Shown here: one piece after another, positions 56,398 to 64,000 of the stretch
Position numbering within the stretch: the first letter of the stretch is position 1
Layout: the number at the start of each line of letters is the position of its first letter
Assembly: GCA_040218145.1 (NCBI GenBank)
Contig: JAVJQK010000031.1
Coordinates: 62,001-126,000, forward strand
DNA length: 64,000 nucleotides
Direction: 5' to 3'
Origin: Sandaracinaceae bacterium
GTDB lineage: Bacteria > Myxococcota_A > Polyangia > Polyangiales > Sandaracinaceae
Program-made: the position numbers and the translations under genes
The notes under the pieces: generated by a model
Databases searched by the model: none
What the model was told of the DNA's origin: nothing
The model's input: the letters and a program-made list of their open reading frames with translations, nothing else

Positions 56398-56433
56398 TTG
56401 CCCTTGCCCTTGCCCGTGCCCGTGCCCTTGCCC
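56398..56433. repeat. hexanucleotide repeat (TTGCCC/GTGCCC, six copies)
   Basis: Six contiguous hexamers: three TTGCCC, two GTGCCC, one TTGCCC, directly after the hairpin. It has the same period as the large array at 4020-4672, whose units read GGGNNN-like on one strand. Confidence 0.85.
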
Positions 56434-56501
56434 GCGAATCAGCGGTCACAGTTCTCGAGGAGCGCGTCGAGCATACGACTTGCTCGAGCTGCCCGAGCGC
56501 C

Positions 56502-58175
56502 TCAGTAGCCGCTGCCCGGCGCCCACGGCTCGATGCGGCTCCCGCTCGAGGCGTAGCGGATGATGTAGCGGCCGTCGGCGCGAACGCCCGGGAACACCTC
56601 GACGCCATGGCCGCTCGGCCACGTGACCCGGAGGTCGACCACGGCCTGGGTGTCGGTGCCGACGTGCGCGAGGGTGGGCATGCCTTGCTGGTACGAGCGC
56701 AGCGTCCGGTAGTCGGAGCCGACGCGGGTCTCGGTGCCCGGCACGAGCGCCTCGACGATGGCGCCGATGGCGTCGCGGTTGCCGCCGTTGCCCATCGCCT
56801 CGGCCGTCAGCACGACCTGGACGAAGCCGCCCGCGGCCGGGGTGGTGTTCCGCCAGAGCATGAGGTTGGCGGCGGGGACGTCGTCGCGGAGCTCGTACCC
56901 CACGAAGTCCACGCGACCGTCGAGGTCGTAGTCGTGGGGCGCGGTGGTCGGGCGCGCGGAGTAGTGGTCGCCGCCGAGATCGGTGTCGAACGTGACGTCG
57001 TTGTCGGCGCGCTCGAAGACGAGCCCCCCGCGGTTGAGCAGCAGGTTCGTGCTGCTCGAGGACCGCCCCATGATGAGCACGTCCACGTAGCCGTCGTTGT
57101 TGTAGTCGGCCACGCTGTGCGAGGCCTTCGTCGCGACGGTGTTCACCACGTTGAAGCGGGTCGACAGATCGTGGCGGCGGAAGGCGCCGCCGCCCTCGTT
57201 GACGACGATCCAGAGGTCGTCGTCGCCCGTGTAGCAGAGCACGTCGATGTCCCCGTCGAGGTCTGCGTCGAAGAGGAGCGATCCGCCGGGCTGGCAGTCG
57301 GTGAACGCGGGCCCCGCCGACGCCGGGCTGAAGCTTCCGTCGCCGTCGTTCGTCCAGCTCGGCCCGCCGGGCATGACCACGTCGGGGTAGCTGTCGCCGT
57401 TCCAGTCGAACACGATGGCCGAACGCTCGCTCCCGAGCGTGGTCTGCACGCTCCCGTCGAGCCGATAGATCGTCGGGCCGGCGTCGCCGATCTCCAGGTC
57501 CCCGTCCCCGTCGAAGTCCGCGACGGTGAAGGTGCTCCGATGTCCCCACGGTCCGCGGTGGAAGACCGCGCTGGGATCGCCCCCCATCGTCGGCGTGGTG
57601 TTCTCGATCCAGCCGTCGTGCCCCTCGGTGGTCCGGCCGAGCGCGTCGACGTCGCCGTCCCCGTCGAGATCACCCGCCTGGACGTTCCAGCCCCCGGTGA
57701 AGAAGGGCGCGGTCTCCGCGGTCCAGTCCGGGTCCACGGTGAAGGTGCCGTCCCCGTCGCTCGTCCACATGCAATGGGACTCTCGCCCGTGCGACCAGGA
57801 CTGGAGGTCGGGGTAGCCGTCGTAGTTCCAGTCGGCGAGGGTGAACCCGAAGGGGTTGCCCGTCTCGCACACCCCGTCGAGGGCCGCGTTCGTCACGTGG
57901 TCGAAGCTCGGATCGCCCGCCTCCGGGAGGGGGCGGGGCGGGCCCGCGTCGACGGGCCCGGCGTCTCGCGTCGCGGCGTCGGCCGTGGCGGCGTCCCCAC
58001 CAGGCCCGGCGTCCGAGGGCGTCGTCGCGCCGCCGTCGTCGACCCTGGCGTCGCGCGCGACCGCGCCGTCGGAGGGAGCGCTGGCGTCGCCCTCGACGGA
58101 GCCGGGGTCACAGGCGGAGACCATGAGCGCGAGGCCGAGGGCGGCGAGGAGGTGGGAATGCGGGTGATGCGGCAT
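56502..58175 (-). CDS. FG-GAP/VCBS-repeat lipoprotein with ASPIC/UnbV C-terminus
   Basis: 557 residues. Lipobox ALGLALMVSACDPG, then an Ala/Asp/Gly linker. Residues about 95-430 contain FG-GAP/VCBS-like blades with Ca-binding Asp clusters (ADWNYDGYPDLQSW; GDLDGDGDVDALG; VADFDGDGDLEIGDA; DADLDGDIDVLCYTG; ADYNNDGYVDVLIM), a seven-bladed-propeller-like surface fold. The C-terminal 100 residues match the ASPIC/UnbV domain (RDAIGAIVEALVPGTETRVG; LRVTWPSGHGVEVFP). Probably an extracellular adhesion or binding protein. It converges on the PL1-like gene and shares its hairpin terminator; no enzyme motif is present. Confidence 0.85.
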   Translation of the reverse strand: MPHHPHSHLLAALGLALMVSACDPGSVEGDASAPSDGAVARDARVDDGGATTPSDAGPGGDAATADAATRDAGPVDAGPPRPLPEAGDPSFDHVTNAALDGVCETGNPFGFTLADWNYDGYPDLQSWSHGRESHCMWTSDGDGTFTVDPDWTAETAPFFTGGWNVQAGDLDGDGDVDALGRTTEGHDGWIENTTPTMGGDPSAVFHRGPWGHRSTFTVADFDGDGDLEIGDAGPTIYRLDGSVQTTLGSERSAIVFDWNGDSYPDVVMPGGPSWTNDGDGSFSPASAGPAFTDCQPGGSLLFDADLDGDIDVLCYTGDDDLWIVVNEGGGAFRRHDLSTRFNVVNTVATKASHSVADYNNDGYVDVLIMGRSSSSTNLLLNRGGLVFERADNDVTFDTDLGGDHYSARPTTAPHDYDLDGRVDFVGYELRDDVPAANLMLWRNTTPAAGGFVQVVLTAEAMGNGGNRDAIGAIVEALVPGTETRVGSDYRTLRSYQQGMPTLAHVGTDTQAVVDLRVTWPSGHGVEVFPGVRADGRYIIRYASSGSRIEPWAPGSGY

Positions 58176-58265
58176 GGTCGCGGACTCCGCAACGCCCGTA
58201 CCAGCGCAGCGGTCGGCCGCTGGGAGCCGTCGGTGGACGCTCCCGGCAGACCGTCGGTCTGGGCC

Positions 58266-58310
58266 AGCAGACCAGCGGCCCGCAGACCAGCGGCCAGCGG
58301 ATCAGCGGCC
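58266..58310. repeat. three tandem 15-bp repeats
   Basis: Units 58266-58280, 58281-58295 and 58296-58310 share AGCGGCC-type sequence (for example CGCAGACCAGCGGCC). They sit at the 3' end of the TPR gene; its stop codon (58304-58302) is inside the last unit, where the other units have TGG instead of TGA. Confidence 0.7.
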
Positions 58311-59114
58311 GGTGCCGACGATCAGGTCCAGCAGGAAGAGCGCCGCCCCCGCGATCGCGATGGACAGCGAGACGTTCGTCGCGTCGCGGAACGCGCTGCC
58401 CTCGCGCGCGCCGTCGAGCGAAGGAGCGAGCACGTACTGCGCGTGCAGGCTCTCGGCGTGCCACCCGAGCCCGATCGTGGCCCCGGTCCCGGCGAGGCCG
58501 AGCGAGATCCCGAGGCCGCCGAGCCAACCGATCGCCGGCGTCCACCCGCTCTCTACGACGGGCTCCGCGGGCGCAGCGACGACCCGCGCGGGCGGCTCGA
58601 CGACGGACAGGATCACCCGCTCGCCGGCGCGGAGCTCGACGGACTCGCTCCAGGTTCGCCCGTCCAGGGTCGCCGCGATCTCGTGCGCCCCCGGGTCCTC
58701 TCGCGTCGCGCACGGGAGCGTACAGCGCGCCTGGCCGTCCACCGAGAGCCGGGCCCCCGGCCACCCCGTCGCGCGGAGCTCCGCCAGCCGCGCCCGGTTC
58801 ACCTCCGCCTGCGCGGCGGCGAGCCTCCGGGCCTCCTCGGGCACCTCGTCGCTCGACGCGGCGCGCTCGTACTCTTCGGCCGCCTCGCGATGCTGTCCGA
58901 GTTGCTCGAGACAGAGCGCGATGTTGAAGCGGACCGCGTCGCGCGGATCGAGCTCCAGGGCGCTGCGGAAGTGGGCGAGCGCGGCCTCGATGCGATCCTG
59001 CTCGAAGGCCTCGAGGCCCCGCTGGAACTCTTCGGCCGCGCTCGGCGCCTGTGCGCTCGCGCGCGTCGACGCGAGGAGCGCGAGCAGGCAGGCGACGAGG
59101 AGCGTCCGGATCAT
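58302..59114 (-). CDS. exported TPR protein with C-terminal membrane helices
   Basis: 270 residues. Signal peptide MIRTLLVACLLALLASTRASAQ. TPR-like helices at residues about 25-100 (EEFQRGLEAFEQDRIEAALA; RFNIALCLEQLGQHREAAEE). Residues about 120-180 are a PEGA-like beta module (ARLSVDGQARCTLPC; VELRAGERVILSVV), followed by two hydrophobic helices (LGGLGISLGLAGTGATIGLG; ATNVSLSIAIAGAALFLLDL). The start overlaps the kinase stop (ATGA), so it is translated with the kinase. A protein of the same plan sits next to the kinases at 6112 and 31691. Confidence 0.82.
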   Translation of the reverse strand: MIRTLLVACLLALLASTRASAQAPSAAEEFQRGLEAFEQDRIEAALAHFRSALELDPRDAVRFNIALCLEQLGQHREAAEEYERAASSDEVPEEARRLAAAQAEVNRARLAELRATGWPGARLSVDGQARCTLPCATREDPGAHEIAATLDGRTWSESVELRAGERVILSVVEPPARVVAAPAEPVVESGWTPAIGWLGGLGISLGLAGTGATIGLGWHAESLHAQYVLAPSLDGAREGSAFRDATNVSLSIAIAGAALFLLDLIVGTGR

Positions 59115-60697
59115 CGAGGCTCTCCATAGGGAGACGCGAGCGGGCGGATGGGAGACCCGGACGAGGGCGACGCCTCGCTCGGCGCGCGTCGCCTCGCGCG
59201 TCGTCGAGGTCGGCGCCGGGGCTCGGGGGTGACCTCACGCGCGGCGGACGCCTCCGCGGTCGAAGGCGGGGGCGCGAGGGCGAGCGTCGTGCCGTCGTCC
59301 GCGGCGGTCAGGGTTCGCGGGTGCGCGCGCCCCGCTTCGTCGACCAGGACCACGCTCCGCGCGCCGTCCTCGGCGAGCGCCACGACCAGGGGCCTGCGCG
59401 GATCCGCGACGCCGTCCACGAGGACGGAGGCGACGCCCGGGCCCATCTCCACCCGCACCGTCCGGGGCGCAGGGACGGCGGCCGCCACCGTCGGCGCCGG
59501 ATCTTCGGCCGAGCCCGAGATCTCGCTCGCGCTGCGCTGGGTCCACCAGCCCACCGCGCCCCCGACCACCACGAGCCCGAGCGCGAGCGCGGCGAGTGGC
59601 ACCGCGCGGCGGCGCCCACGAGAGGCGGGCGGCCGCCCGGAGTCCGAGACCGAGGGGAACTCTCCGGTGTTCTCGCGCAGCGGGGCCGGGGCGGCGCGGA
59701 GGGTCGCCGCGATGCGCTCGTCCTCGATCCCGCGCTCGGAGGCGAAGGCGCGTTGCACGACCTCGCGGAGCGCGACGGCGCCGAGCCCGCCGCTCTCCGC
59801 CGCGGCCCTCTCGAAGACGCGGGCGACCTCCGCCGCGCTCGCCGGGCGCTGAAAGACCCGGCGGTCGAGGCACTGGTGCACGCACTCCCGGACGGCCGCG
59901 GGGAGCTCCGGGTCGAGGGCGGCGAGCGGCGGCACCTCCCGGTTGATGATATTGTAGAGCGTCTCCCCGTCGCTCTTCCCGCGGAAGAGGCGTCGGCGCG
60001 AGAACGTCTCGTAGGCGATGACGCCGAGGGCCCAGAGGTCGGTCGCGCGGGTCGCCGTCTCGCCGTTGACCTGCTCCGGGGAGAGGTAGCTCACCTTGCC
60101 TTTGACCTCGCCGGTCTGCGTCGAGGTGATCCGGCCCTTGGCCGCGGCGATCCCGAAGTCGACCACGCGGACCTGGCCGTCGTAGCTCACGTGGATGTTC
60201 TGTGGGCTGACGTCCCGGTGGACGATGTCGAGCGACGCGCCGCTCCGGTCGGTGGCCTCGTGGGCGGCGTGCAGCCCCGACGCGACCGAGGCGAAGATGC
60301 CGAAGAGCATGCCCCGGGTCAGCGTGGGCGGATCCGAGAGCCACGTCCGCTGCAGGAGCCCCGTCATGGAGCGCCCCCGCAGGTACTCCATGACCATGTA
60401 AGGCAAGCCGTCTCGCGTCGTGCCCACGTCGAAGACCTGGACGACGTTGGGGTGATGTACGAACGCGGCGATGCGGGCTTCGTCCAGGAACATGTCCACG
60501 AAGCGCTGCTCTCGGGAGAGGTGCGGGAGCATGACCTTCATGGCCAGGAGCCGGTCGAAGCCGTGCCCGTCGTGGCGACGCACGAGGTACACGGCGGCCA
60601 TCCCCCCTTGCGCGATCTCTCCCACGACCTCGTAGCGGTCGACCTCGGAGCCGAGCGGGGGGAGCGCGGCGGTCGTCGGCGTGAGCGCGACGCTCAT
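59111..60697 (-). CDS. Ser/Thr protein kinase with Arg-rich tail
   Basis: 528 residues from ATG 60697. Kinase domain residues about 24-290: GEIAQGGMAAVYLVR, LAMKVMLPHL, HRDVSPQNIHV, DFGIAAAKGRI, KVSYLSPEQV; the catalytic-loop Lys is Ser, as in two other kinases here. A cytoplasmic linker carries possible phosphosites (SDSGRPPASRGRRR), a membrane helix is at about 364-386, and the outer part has a beta module (VRVEMGPGVASVLVDGVADP) then Arg-rich PRRRARRRAPSEASPSSGS. Its start overlaps the stop of the upstream lipoprotein (ATGA), and its stop overlaps the TPR gene start. Confidence 0.9.
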   Translation of the reverse strand: MSVALTPTTAALPPLGSEVDRYEVVGEIAQGGMAAVYLVRRHDGHGFDRLLAMKVMLPHLSREQRFVDMFLDEARIAAFVHHPNVVQVFDVGTTRDGLPYMVMEYLRGRSMTGLLQRTWLSDPPTLTRGMLFGIFASVASGLHAAHEATDRSGASLDIVHRDVSPQNIHVSYDGQVRVVDFGIAAAKGRITSTQTGEVKGKVSYLSPEQVNGETATRATDLWALGVIAYETFSRRRLFRGKSDGETLYNIINREVPPLAALDPELPAAVRECVHQCLDRRVFQRPASAAEVARVFERAAAESGGLGAVALREVVQRAFASERGIEDERIAATLRAAPAPLRENTGEFPSVSDSGRPPASRGRRRAVPLAALALGLVVVGGAVGWWTQRSASEISGSAEDPAPTVAAAVPAPRTVRVEMGPGVASVLVDGVADPRRPLVVALAEDGARSVVLVDEAGRAHPRTLTAADDGTTLALAPPPSTAEASAAREVTPEPRRRPRRRARRRAPSEASPSSGSPIRPLASPYGEPR

Positions 60698-62016
60698 GGA
60701 GTCGGCGCCTCGAGCAGGTGGGGCGGCACGATGAACTCCATCAGGTTGCCCGGCGTGTCGGGCCCCGTGCGCCAGTCGGTGTTGAGCCACACGGAGCGCA
60801 ACCCGGCCGTCACCCCGAGCCGGGTGTAGTTGAGCGGGTGCCCTCGATGACGGATGAAGTGCCACGCGAAGGGCACGACGCGGGGCGGCTCGACCCGGAC
60901 GTCGATCAGCGCCAGCTGTGACCAGCGCGGGAGATCGCGCCCGACCTCCGCCGCGCAGCCCACCCCGGAGTCCTGGCACGAGTAGAACGCGACCGCGAAG
61001 AGCCCGAGGGCGTCCGGCCCGCCGTCCGCGATGACGGGCGCGATCCTGCGTTCGCCCACCTCGACCCGCGCGTCGCGGAGCTCGTCGCCGCTCGACTCCG
61101 CGCCGATCCGGACGTAGCGAAGATAGTCCCCCTCCTCATGCACGACGACAAAGGTAGTGGGCTCGTCCGGCAGCTCGGTCACGTACACGTCCGAGGGGGC
61201 GAGCAGGAACGTGTGGCGTCGCACCTCCGCCCCGTCTTCGGTCGCGTGGAAGGTGATCTCGACCCCGTCCAGGATGTAGTAGTGGCGCCCGCTCGGCGTG
61301 AAGCGCGCTTGCACGCCCACGTGCTCGGCGACGACCCGGGGCGCGCTGGTGTCACGCAGGTCGAGGACCGCGGAGCCGTCGTCACCGAGGTCGTCCACGA
61401 TGAAGAACTCTCGCTCCGGCGTGGCGTCCCGGAGCGCGTACGACGGCCCCACGAGCGTCGGAAGGAGCGCCGCGAGCGGCCACTCCTGCTCACACGTCAG
61501 GCGGAGGCCGACGACGGGCCGGCGACAGAAGCCGAACGCGTCTCGACCATCGTTCACCTGCCAGAAGCTGCGCGAGTCGTCATCCCAGAAGGCTCGCCCC
61601 GAGCTCAAGAACCTGACGCTGTCGCCGGTCGCGCGCTCGTGCACGTACCAGTACGAGCCCTGCGACGTCATGATGCGCTCCTCGAGCGGGTCGACGGGCT
61701 CGTGCGCGGCGTGCACCGAGGGATCCACCCCGGCGAAGATCGTGCGGTGGCAGCTTCCGAAGTCCGGGTCGGTCCCCAGCTCGCCCTCGGCGGGAAGAGG
61801 CGGCGGGGTCGGCTCGAGCCCGACGTCGACGAGGTCCTCGACCCGCGGATCGCAGGGCTCGACGCCGCCGTCCGCGGCCGCGTCGGCGGCCGCATCGACG
61901 CCCGGCGCGGCGTCGAGGCTGCCCGCGTCGATCAGCGAGGTGTCGAACGGCAGCGCGCAACCGATTGCGCCCGCCGCCAGCAGCGCGATGAGGTGCTGTC
62001 GTCTACCGAAGCCCAT
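60694..62016 (-). CDS. hypothetical lipoprotein of a kinase operon
   Basis: 440 residues. Lipobox IALLAAGAIGCALP, then an Asp/Ala linker (GSLDAAPGVDAAADAAADGG). The body is beta-rich with several Cys pairs (FGSCHRTIF, CQDSGVGC, FGFCRRP) and repeated strand segments (SGRHYYILDGVEITFHATED; SDVYVTELPDEPTTFVVVHE), possibly a propeller. I do not recognise a family. It overlaps the sigma-54 activator stop by 14 bases and the kinase ATG by 4, so it belongs to a tightly coupled operon and is likely its surface sensor. Confidence 0.75.
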   Translation of the reverse strand: MGFGRRQHLIALLAAGAIGCALPFDTSLIDAGSLDAAPGVDAAADAAADGGVEPCDPRVEDLVDVGLEPTPPPLPAEGELGTDPDFGSCHRTIFAGVDPSVHAAHEPVDPLEERIMTSQGSYWYVHERATGDSVRFLSSGRAFWDDDSRSFWQVNDGRDAFGFCRRPVVGLRLTCEQEWPLAALLPTLVGPSYALRDATPEREFFIVDDLGDDGSAVLDLRDTSAPRVVAEHVGVQARFTPSGRHYYILDGVEITFHATEDGAEVRRHTFLLAPSDVYVTELPDEPTTFVVVHEEGDYLRYVRIGAESSGDELRDARVEVGERRIAPVIADGGPDALGLFAVAFYSCQDSGVGCAAEVGRDLPRWSQLALIDVRVEPPRVVPFAWHFIRHRGHPLNYTRLGVTAGLRSVWLNTDWRTGPDTPGNLMEFIVPPHLLEAPTP

Positions 62017-63280
62017 GACGCCGGAGGAGCTCCATCAGATACGAGCGGTTCATCTTCGAGTCCCGCGCCGCCTGCCGCATGTTGCCGTCCGCGCGGCGCA
62101 GCGCGTGCTCCAGATAGCGGCGCTCGAAGTCCGTGACCAGGTCCGCCTTCGCCTCCCGGAACGGGCGATCGAGGAGCACCGCAACCCCTTCTGCGGTCGA
62201 GGCGTCCACGGCGCTGGTCGCGGGCGGCGAGCCGAGCACGACCGTCCCCGCGACGAAGTTGCGGAGCTCCCGGACGTTGCCGGGCCAGTCGTGGGCCTGC
62301 GCGCTCCGGAGCGCTTCGTGGCTGAACACCGACCTCATGTCGTCGACGTCGTGGTCGGTGGCGAGGAAGTGCTCGATGAGCATCGGGATGTCGTCGGGCC
62401 GCTCGCGGAGCGCCGGGACGCGGAGCGAGACGACCGCGACGCGGTAGTAGAGGTCGAGGCGGAAGCGCTCGTGGTTCACGGCGGCGCGCAGGTCACGGTG
62501 GGTCGCGGACACGACCCGCACGTCGACCTCGACCTCGTCGGTCCCGCCGACCCTTCGCAGCCGACCGCGCTCGAGGGTCCCGAGGAGCGCGACCTGCTGC
62601 TCCGGGGTGAGCTCTCCGATCTCGTCGATGAAGAGCGTGCCTCCGTGCGCGCGCTCGAACGCGCCGGCGTGCGCGCGATCGGCGCCGGTGAACGCGCCCT
62701 TCTCGTGTCCGAAGAGCTCGCTGGTGAAGAGGCTGGTCGAGAGCGCGCCGCAATCCACGGTGACGAACGCCTCGTCGCGACGCGGGCTGGCCTCGTGAAT
62801 GGCGCGCGCGAGCAGCTCCTTGCCCGTGCCCGACTCCCCGAGGAGGAGCACGCTCACGTCCGAGCGCGCGACCTGCTCGGCGGTCGCGAAGAGCTGGCCC
62901 ATGGCGGGCGCGGTGCCGCGCAGCTCCCCGAGCCGCTTCGGGCCGGCCCGCTCCATGAAGAGCTCGCCGTCGCTCACCTCGAGCACGCTGTTGCCGATGC
63001 GAAGCCGCGCGCCCGAGGCCACGGTCAGCACGCCGCCTTCGAGCCGGCCTTCGACACGGGTGCCATTGGTGCTGTCGTGATCGACCACCGCGATGCGGTC
63101 CAGGTGGCGTCGCAGCTCGACGTGGTACCGGGACACCGCGGGATCGCTCAGGCGCAGGTCCGTGCCCTCGGCGGTCCCGATCGAGAGCGACTCGGTCGAC
63201 GCGTCGGCGCTCGCTCCCGCGTCCGGTCCTTCGAGCACGCGAACGCGAATCCTCCGAACGGGTCGCCCGCGCTCGTACAT
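62003..63280 (-). CDS. FHA-domain sigma-54-dependent transcription activator
   Basis: 425 residues from ATG 63280, with GAGAAG 9 bases upstream. Residues about 10-105 are an FHA domain (SIGTAEGTDLRLSDPAVSRY; DHDSTNGTRVEG), which binds phosphothreonine. The AAA+ part has Walker A GESGTGKELLARAIHE, the sigma-54 contact loop GAFTGAD, Walker B GGTLFIDEIGEL and the arginine-finger region. A Fis-like helix-turn-helix ends the protein (NMRQAARDSKMNRSYLMELL). There is no receiver domain, so activation is expected from phosphorylation by a Ser/Thr kinase, as known for FHA-NtrC proteins of myxobacteria. First gene of the four-gene operon with the kinase at 60697. Confidence 0.93.
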   Translation of the reverse strand: MYERGRPVRRIRVRVLEGPDAGASADASTESLSIGTAEGTDLRLSDPAVSRYHVELRRHLDRIAVVDHDSTNGTRVEGRLEGGVLTVASGARLRIGNSVLEVSDGELFMERAGPKRLGELRGTAPAMGQLFATAEQVARSDVSVLLLGESGTGKELLARAIHEASPRRDEAFVTVDCGALSTSLFTSELFGHEKGAFTGADRAHAGAFERAHGGTLFIDEIGELTPEQQVALLGTLERGRLRRVGGTDEVEVDVRVVSATHRDLRAAVNHERFRLDLYYRVAVVSLRVPALRERPDDIPMLIEHFLATDHDVDDMRSVFSHEALRSAQAHDWPGNVRELRNFVAGTVVLGSPPATSAVDASTAEGVAVLLDRPFREAKADLVTDFERRYLEHALRRADGNMRQAARDSKMNRSYLMELLRRHGLR

Positions 63281-63493
63281 CGGAGCGGTCTTCTCACTGG
63301 GTCGGGTCAACCCCACGAGACTAGCAGCCAGAACGCGAGTCGGCCGCGATCGATCTCGCGTCGAGCGCGCTTCGGTCGCGCTGGTCGGGTGGCCCAGACC
63401 ACCGGTATGGCGCACCCACCCGTCGCCGCCCCGCGGCCTCCGGCACCCGTACCGATCCGCCGGGGCACGGTCCTTGCGCTGGGCTCCTGCGAC

Positions 63494-64000
63494 ATGACCA
63501 CCACGGCACGCGCAGCCCTCGCCTTGCTCTTGCTCGCCTCTGCGGGCTGCAAGGGACAGCTCTCGGATGGTCCCCTTCGGCCCACGCCGCGATCGGGACC
63601 GATCCACGTCGAGATGATGGCCGCGCGGAGCGAGCCCAACACGCGGCTGCTCTCCCGCCGGGAGCTCGAGCGCAGCCTCTCCAGCCTGCTCCTCGAGATC
63701 ACCGGCGACGGCGCGACGGACCTGGGGAGCGTGCCGCCCTTCGGGAGCGACGAGCACGCGTTCCAGCGCGTGGCCCAGAGTCAGGCGGCGAGCGTCAGCT
63801 CGCTCGAGCTGCTCGAGCCGAGCCTGGAGGACGCGGCGCTCCGGCTCACCACCGAGAGCGCCATCGCGTCCCTCGCCGGCGAGGCGTGCCCGGCGGGCCG
63901 ACTCCCGAGCGAGGGCTTCCTCGTCGAGCAGACGGACTTCGCGCCGCTCTTCCGGTGGGCCGACCCGAAGGCGTTCGAGATGCCCGTCACGCTGCCCGGG
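63494..64000 (+). CDS. lipoprotein, partial; DUF1587/DUF1592-like N-terminus
   Basis: 169 codons are visible, open to the window end. Lipobox LALLLLASAGCKGQ. Residues about 50-130 (LLSRRELERSLSSLLLEITG; VPPFGSDEHAFQRVAQSQAA; SLELLEPSLEDAALRLTTES) resemble the N-terminus of the DUF1587/DUF1592 secreted family, in which LxRxEYxNTxRDLLG and a FDNNA-like motif occur, but the match is loose. It is divergent from the sigma-54 operon across a 213-base gap in which I see no clear promoter. The remainder lies outside the window. Confidence 0.6.
   Translation, partial: MTTTARAALALLLLASAGCKGQLSDGPLRPTPRSGPIHVEMMAARSEPNTRLLSRRELERSLSSLLLEITGDGATDLGSVPPFGSDEHAFQRVAQSQAASVSSLELLEPSLEDAALRLTTESAIASLAGEACPAGRLPSEGFLVEQTDFAPLFRWADPKAFEMPVTLPG

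Overview
The window is about 70% GC with dense, short-spaced genes. It has eight Hanks-type Ser/Thr kinase genes, many Cys- and Asp-rich lipoproteins with myxobacterial-style Ala/Asp-rich linkers, an FHA/sigma-54 activator, Zn-ribbon kinases, FG-GAP/ASPIC and MopE-like proteins, and a B-type succinate dehydrogenase. Together these point to a myxobacterium (Myxococcota), most like the Polyangiales/Sandaracinus group; this is inference from gene content, not from a marker search. I see no rRNA, tRNA, CRISPR array, transposase or phage gene.

Layout. 1-9452: a truncated kinase with a beta-propeller-like tail (minus), a pentapeptide-repeat/K+-channel fusion coupled to an HDOD gene, a 650-bp degenerate hexanucleotide repeat, two small unknown genes, then a signalling cassette (TPR-PEGA protein, kinase, TPR protein, FN3-like lipoprotein). 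9456-16679: a lipoprotein related to exo-rhamnogalacturonan lyases (minus), a PEGA kinase and a large NTPase with a winged-helix tail. 16726-30135: metabolism and housekeeping, with a lysine-2,3-aminomutase-like radical SAM enzyme, sdhCAB, a DedA protein, a hybrid histidine kinase, LD-carboxypeptidase, ATP-type PEP carboxykinase, a SirB1-type protein and hisC. 30165-33331: a second lipoprotein/TPR/kinase cassette. 33338-43442: envelope proteins, including a DUF2254 membrane protein, an outer-membrane beta-barrel candidate, an SLT-like protein, a huge EGF-plus-six-repeat lipoprotein carrying a frameshift, and a MopE-like protein. 43554-46105: ftsA-ftsZ (minus) with a clear terminator and no ftsQ or mur genes beside them, facing three Zn-ribbon kinases (46224-50687). 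50735-58175: a pectin-type carbohydrate module (beta-helix protein, FGE-like protein, MFS transporter, PL1-like lyase) with a matched pair of dyads, then an FG-GAP/ASPIC lipoprotein. 58302-63280: a four-gene, end-overlapping operon FHA-sigma54 activator / lipoprotein / kinase / TPR protein. 63494-64000: the start of another lipoprotein.

How the genes work together. Three places repeat the same logic: a surface lipoprotein, an exported TPR protein with a C-terminal membrane segment, and a membrane Ser/Thr kinase, which suggests modular sensing cassettes. Many of the first genes in these units have a -10-like box (TATGCT, TATACT, GATACT, CATACT) 6 to 8 bases before the start codon and no Shine-Dalgarno site, so leaderless transcription seems common here, mainly for kinases and exported proteins. 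Genes with long leaders (ftsZ, sdhA, the SLT gene) keep good Shine-Dalgarno sites.

Limits. Everything was read by eye; domain names come from motif recognition, residue positions are approximate, and no database or structure search was run.
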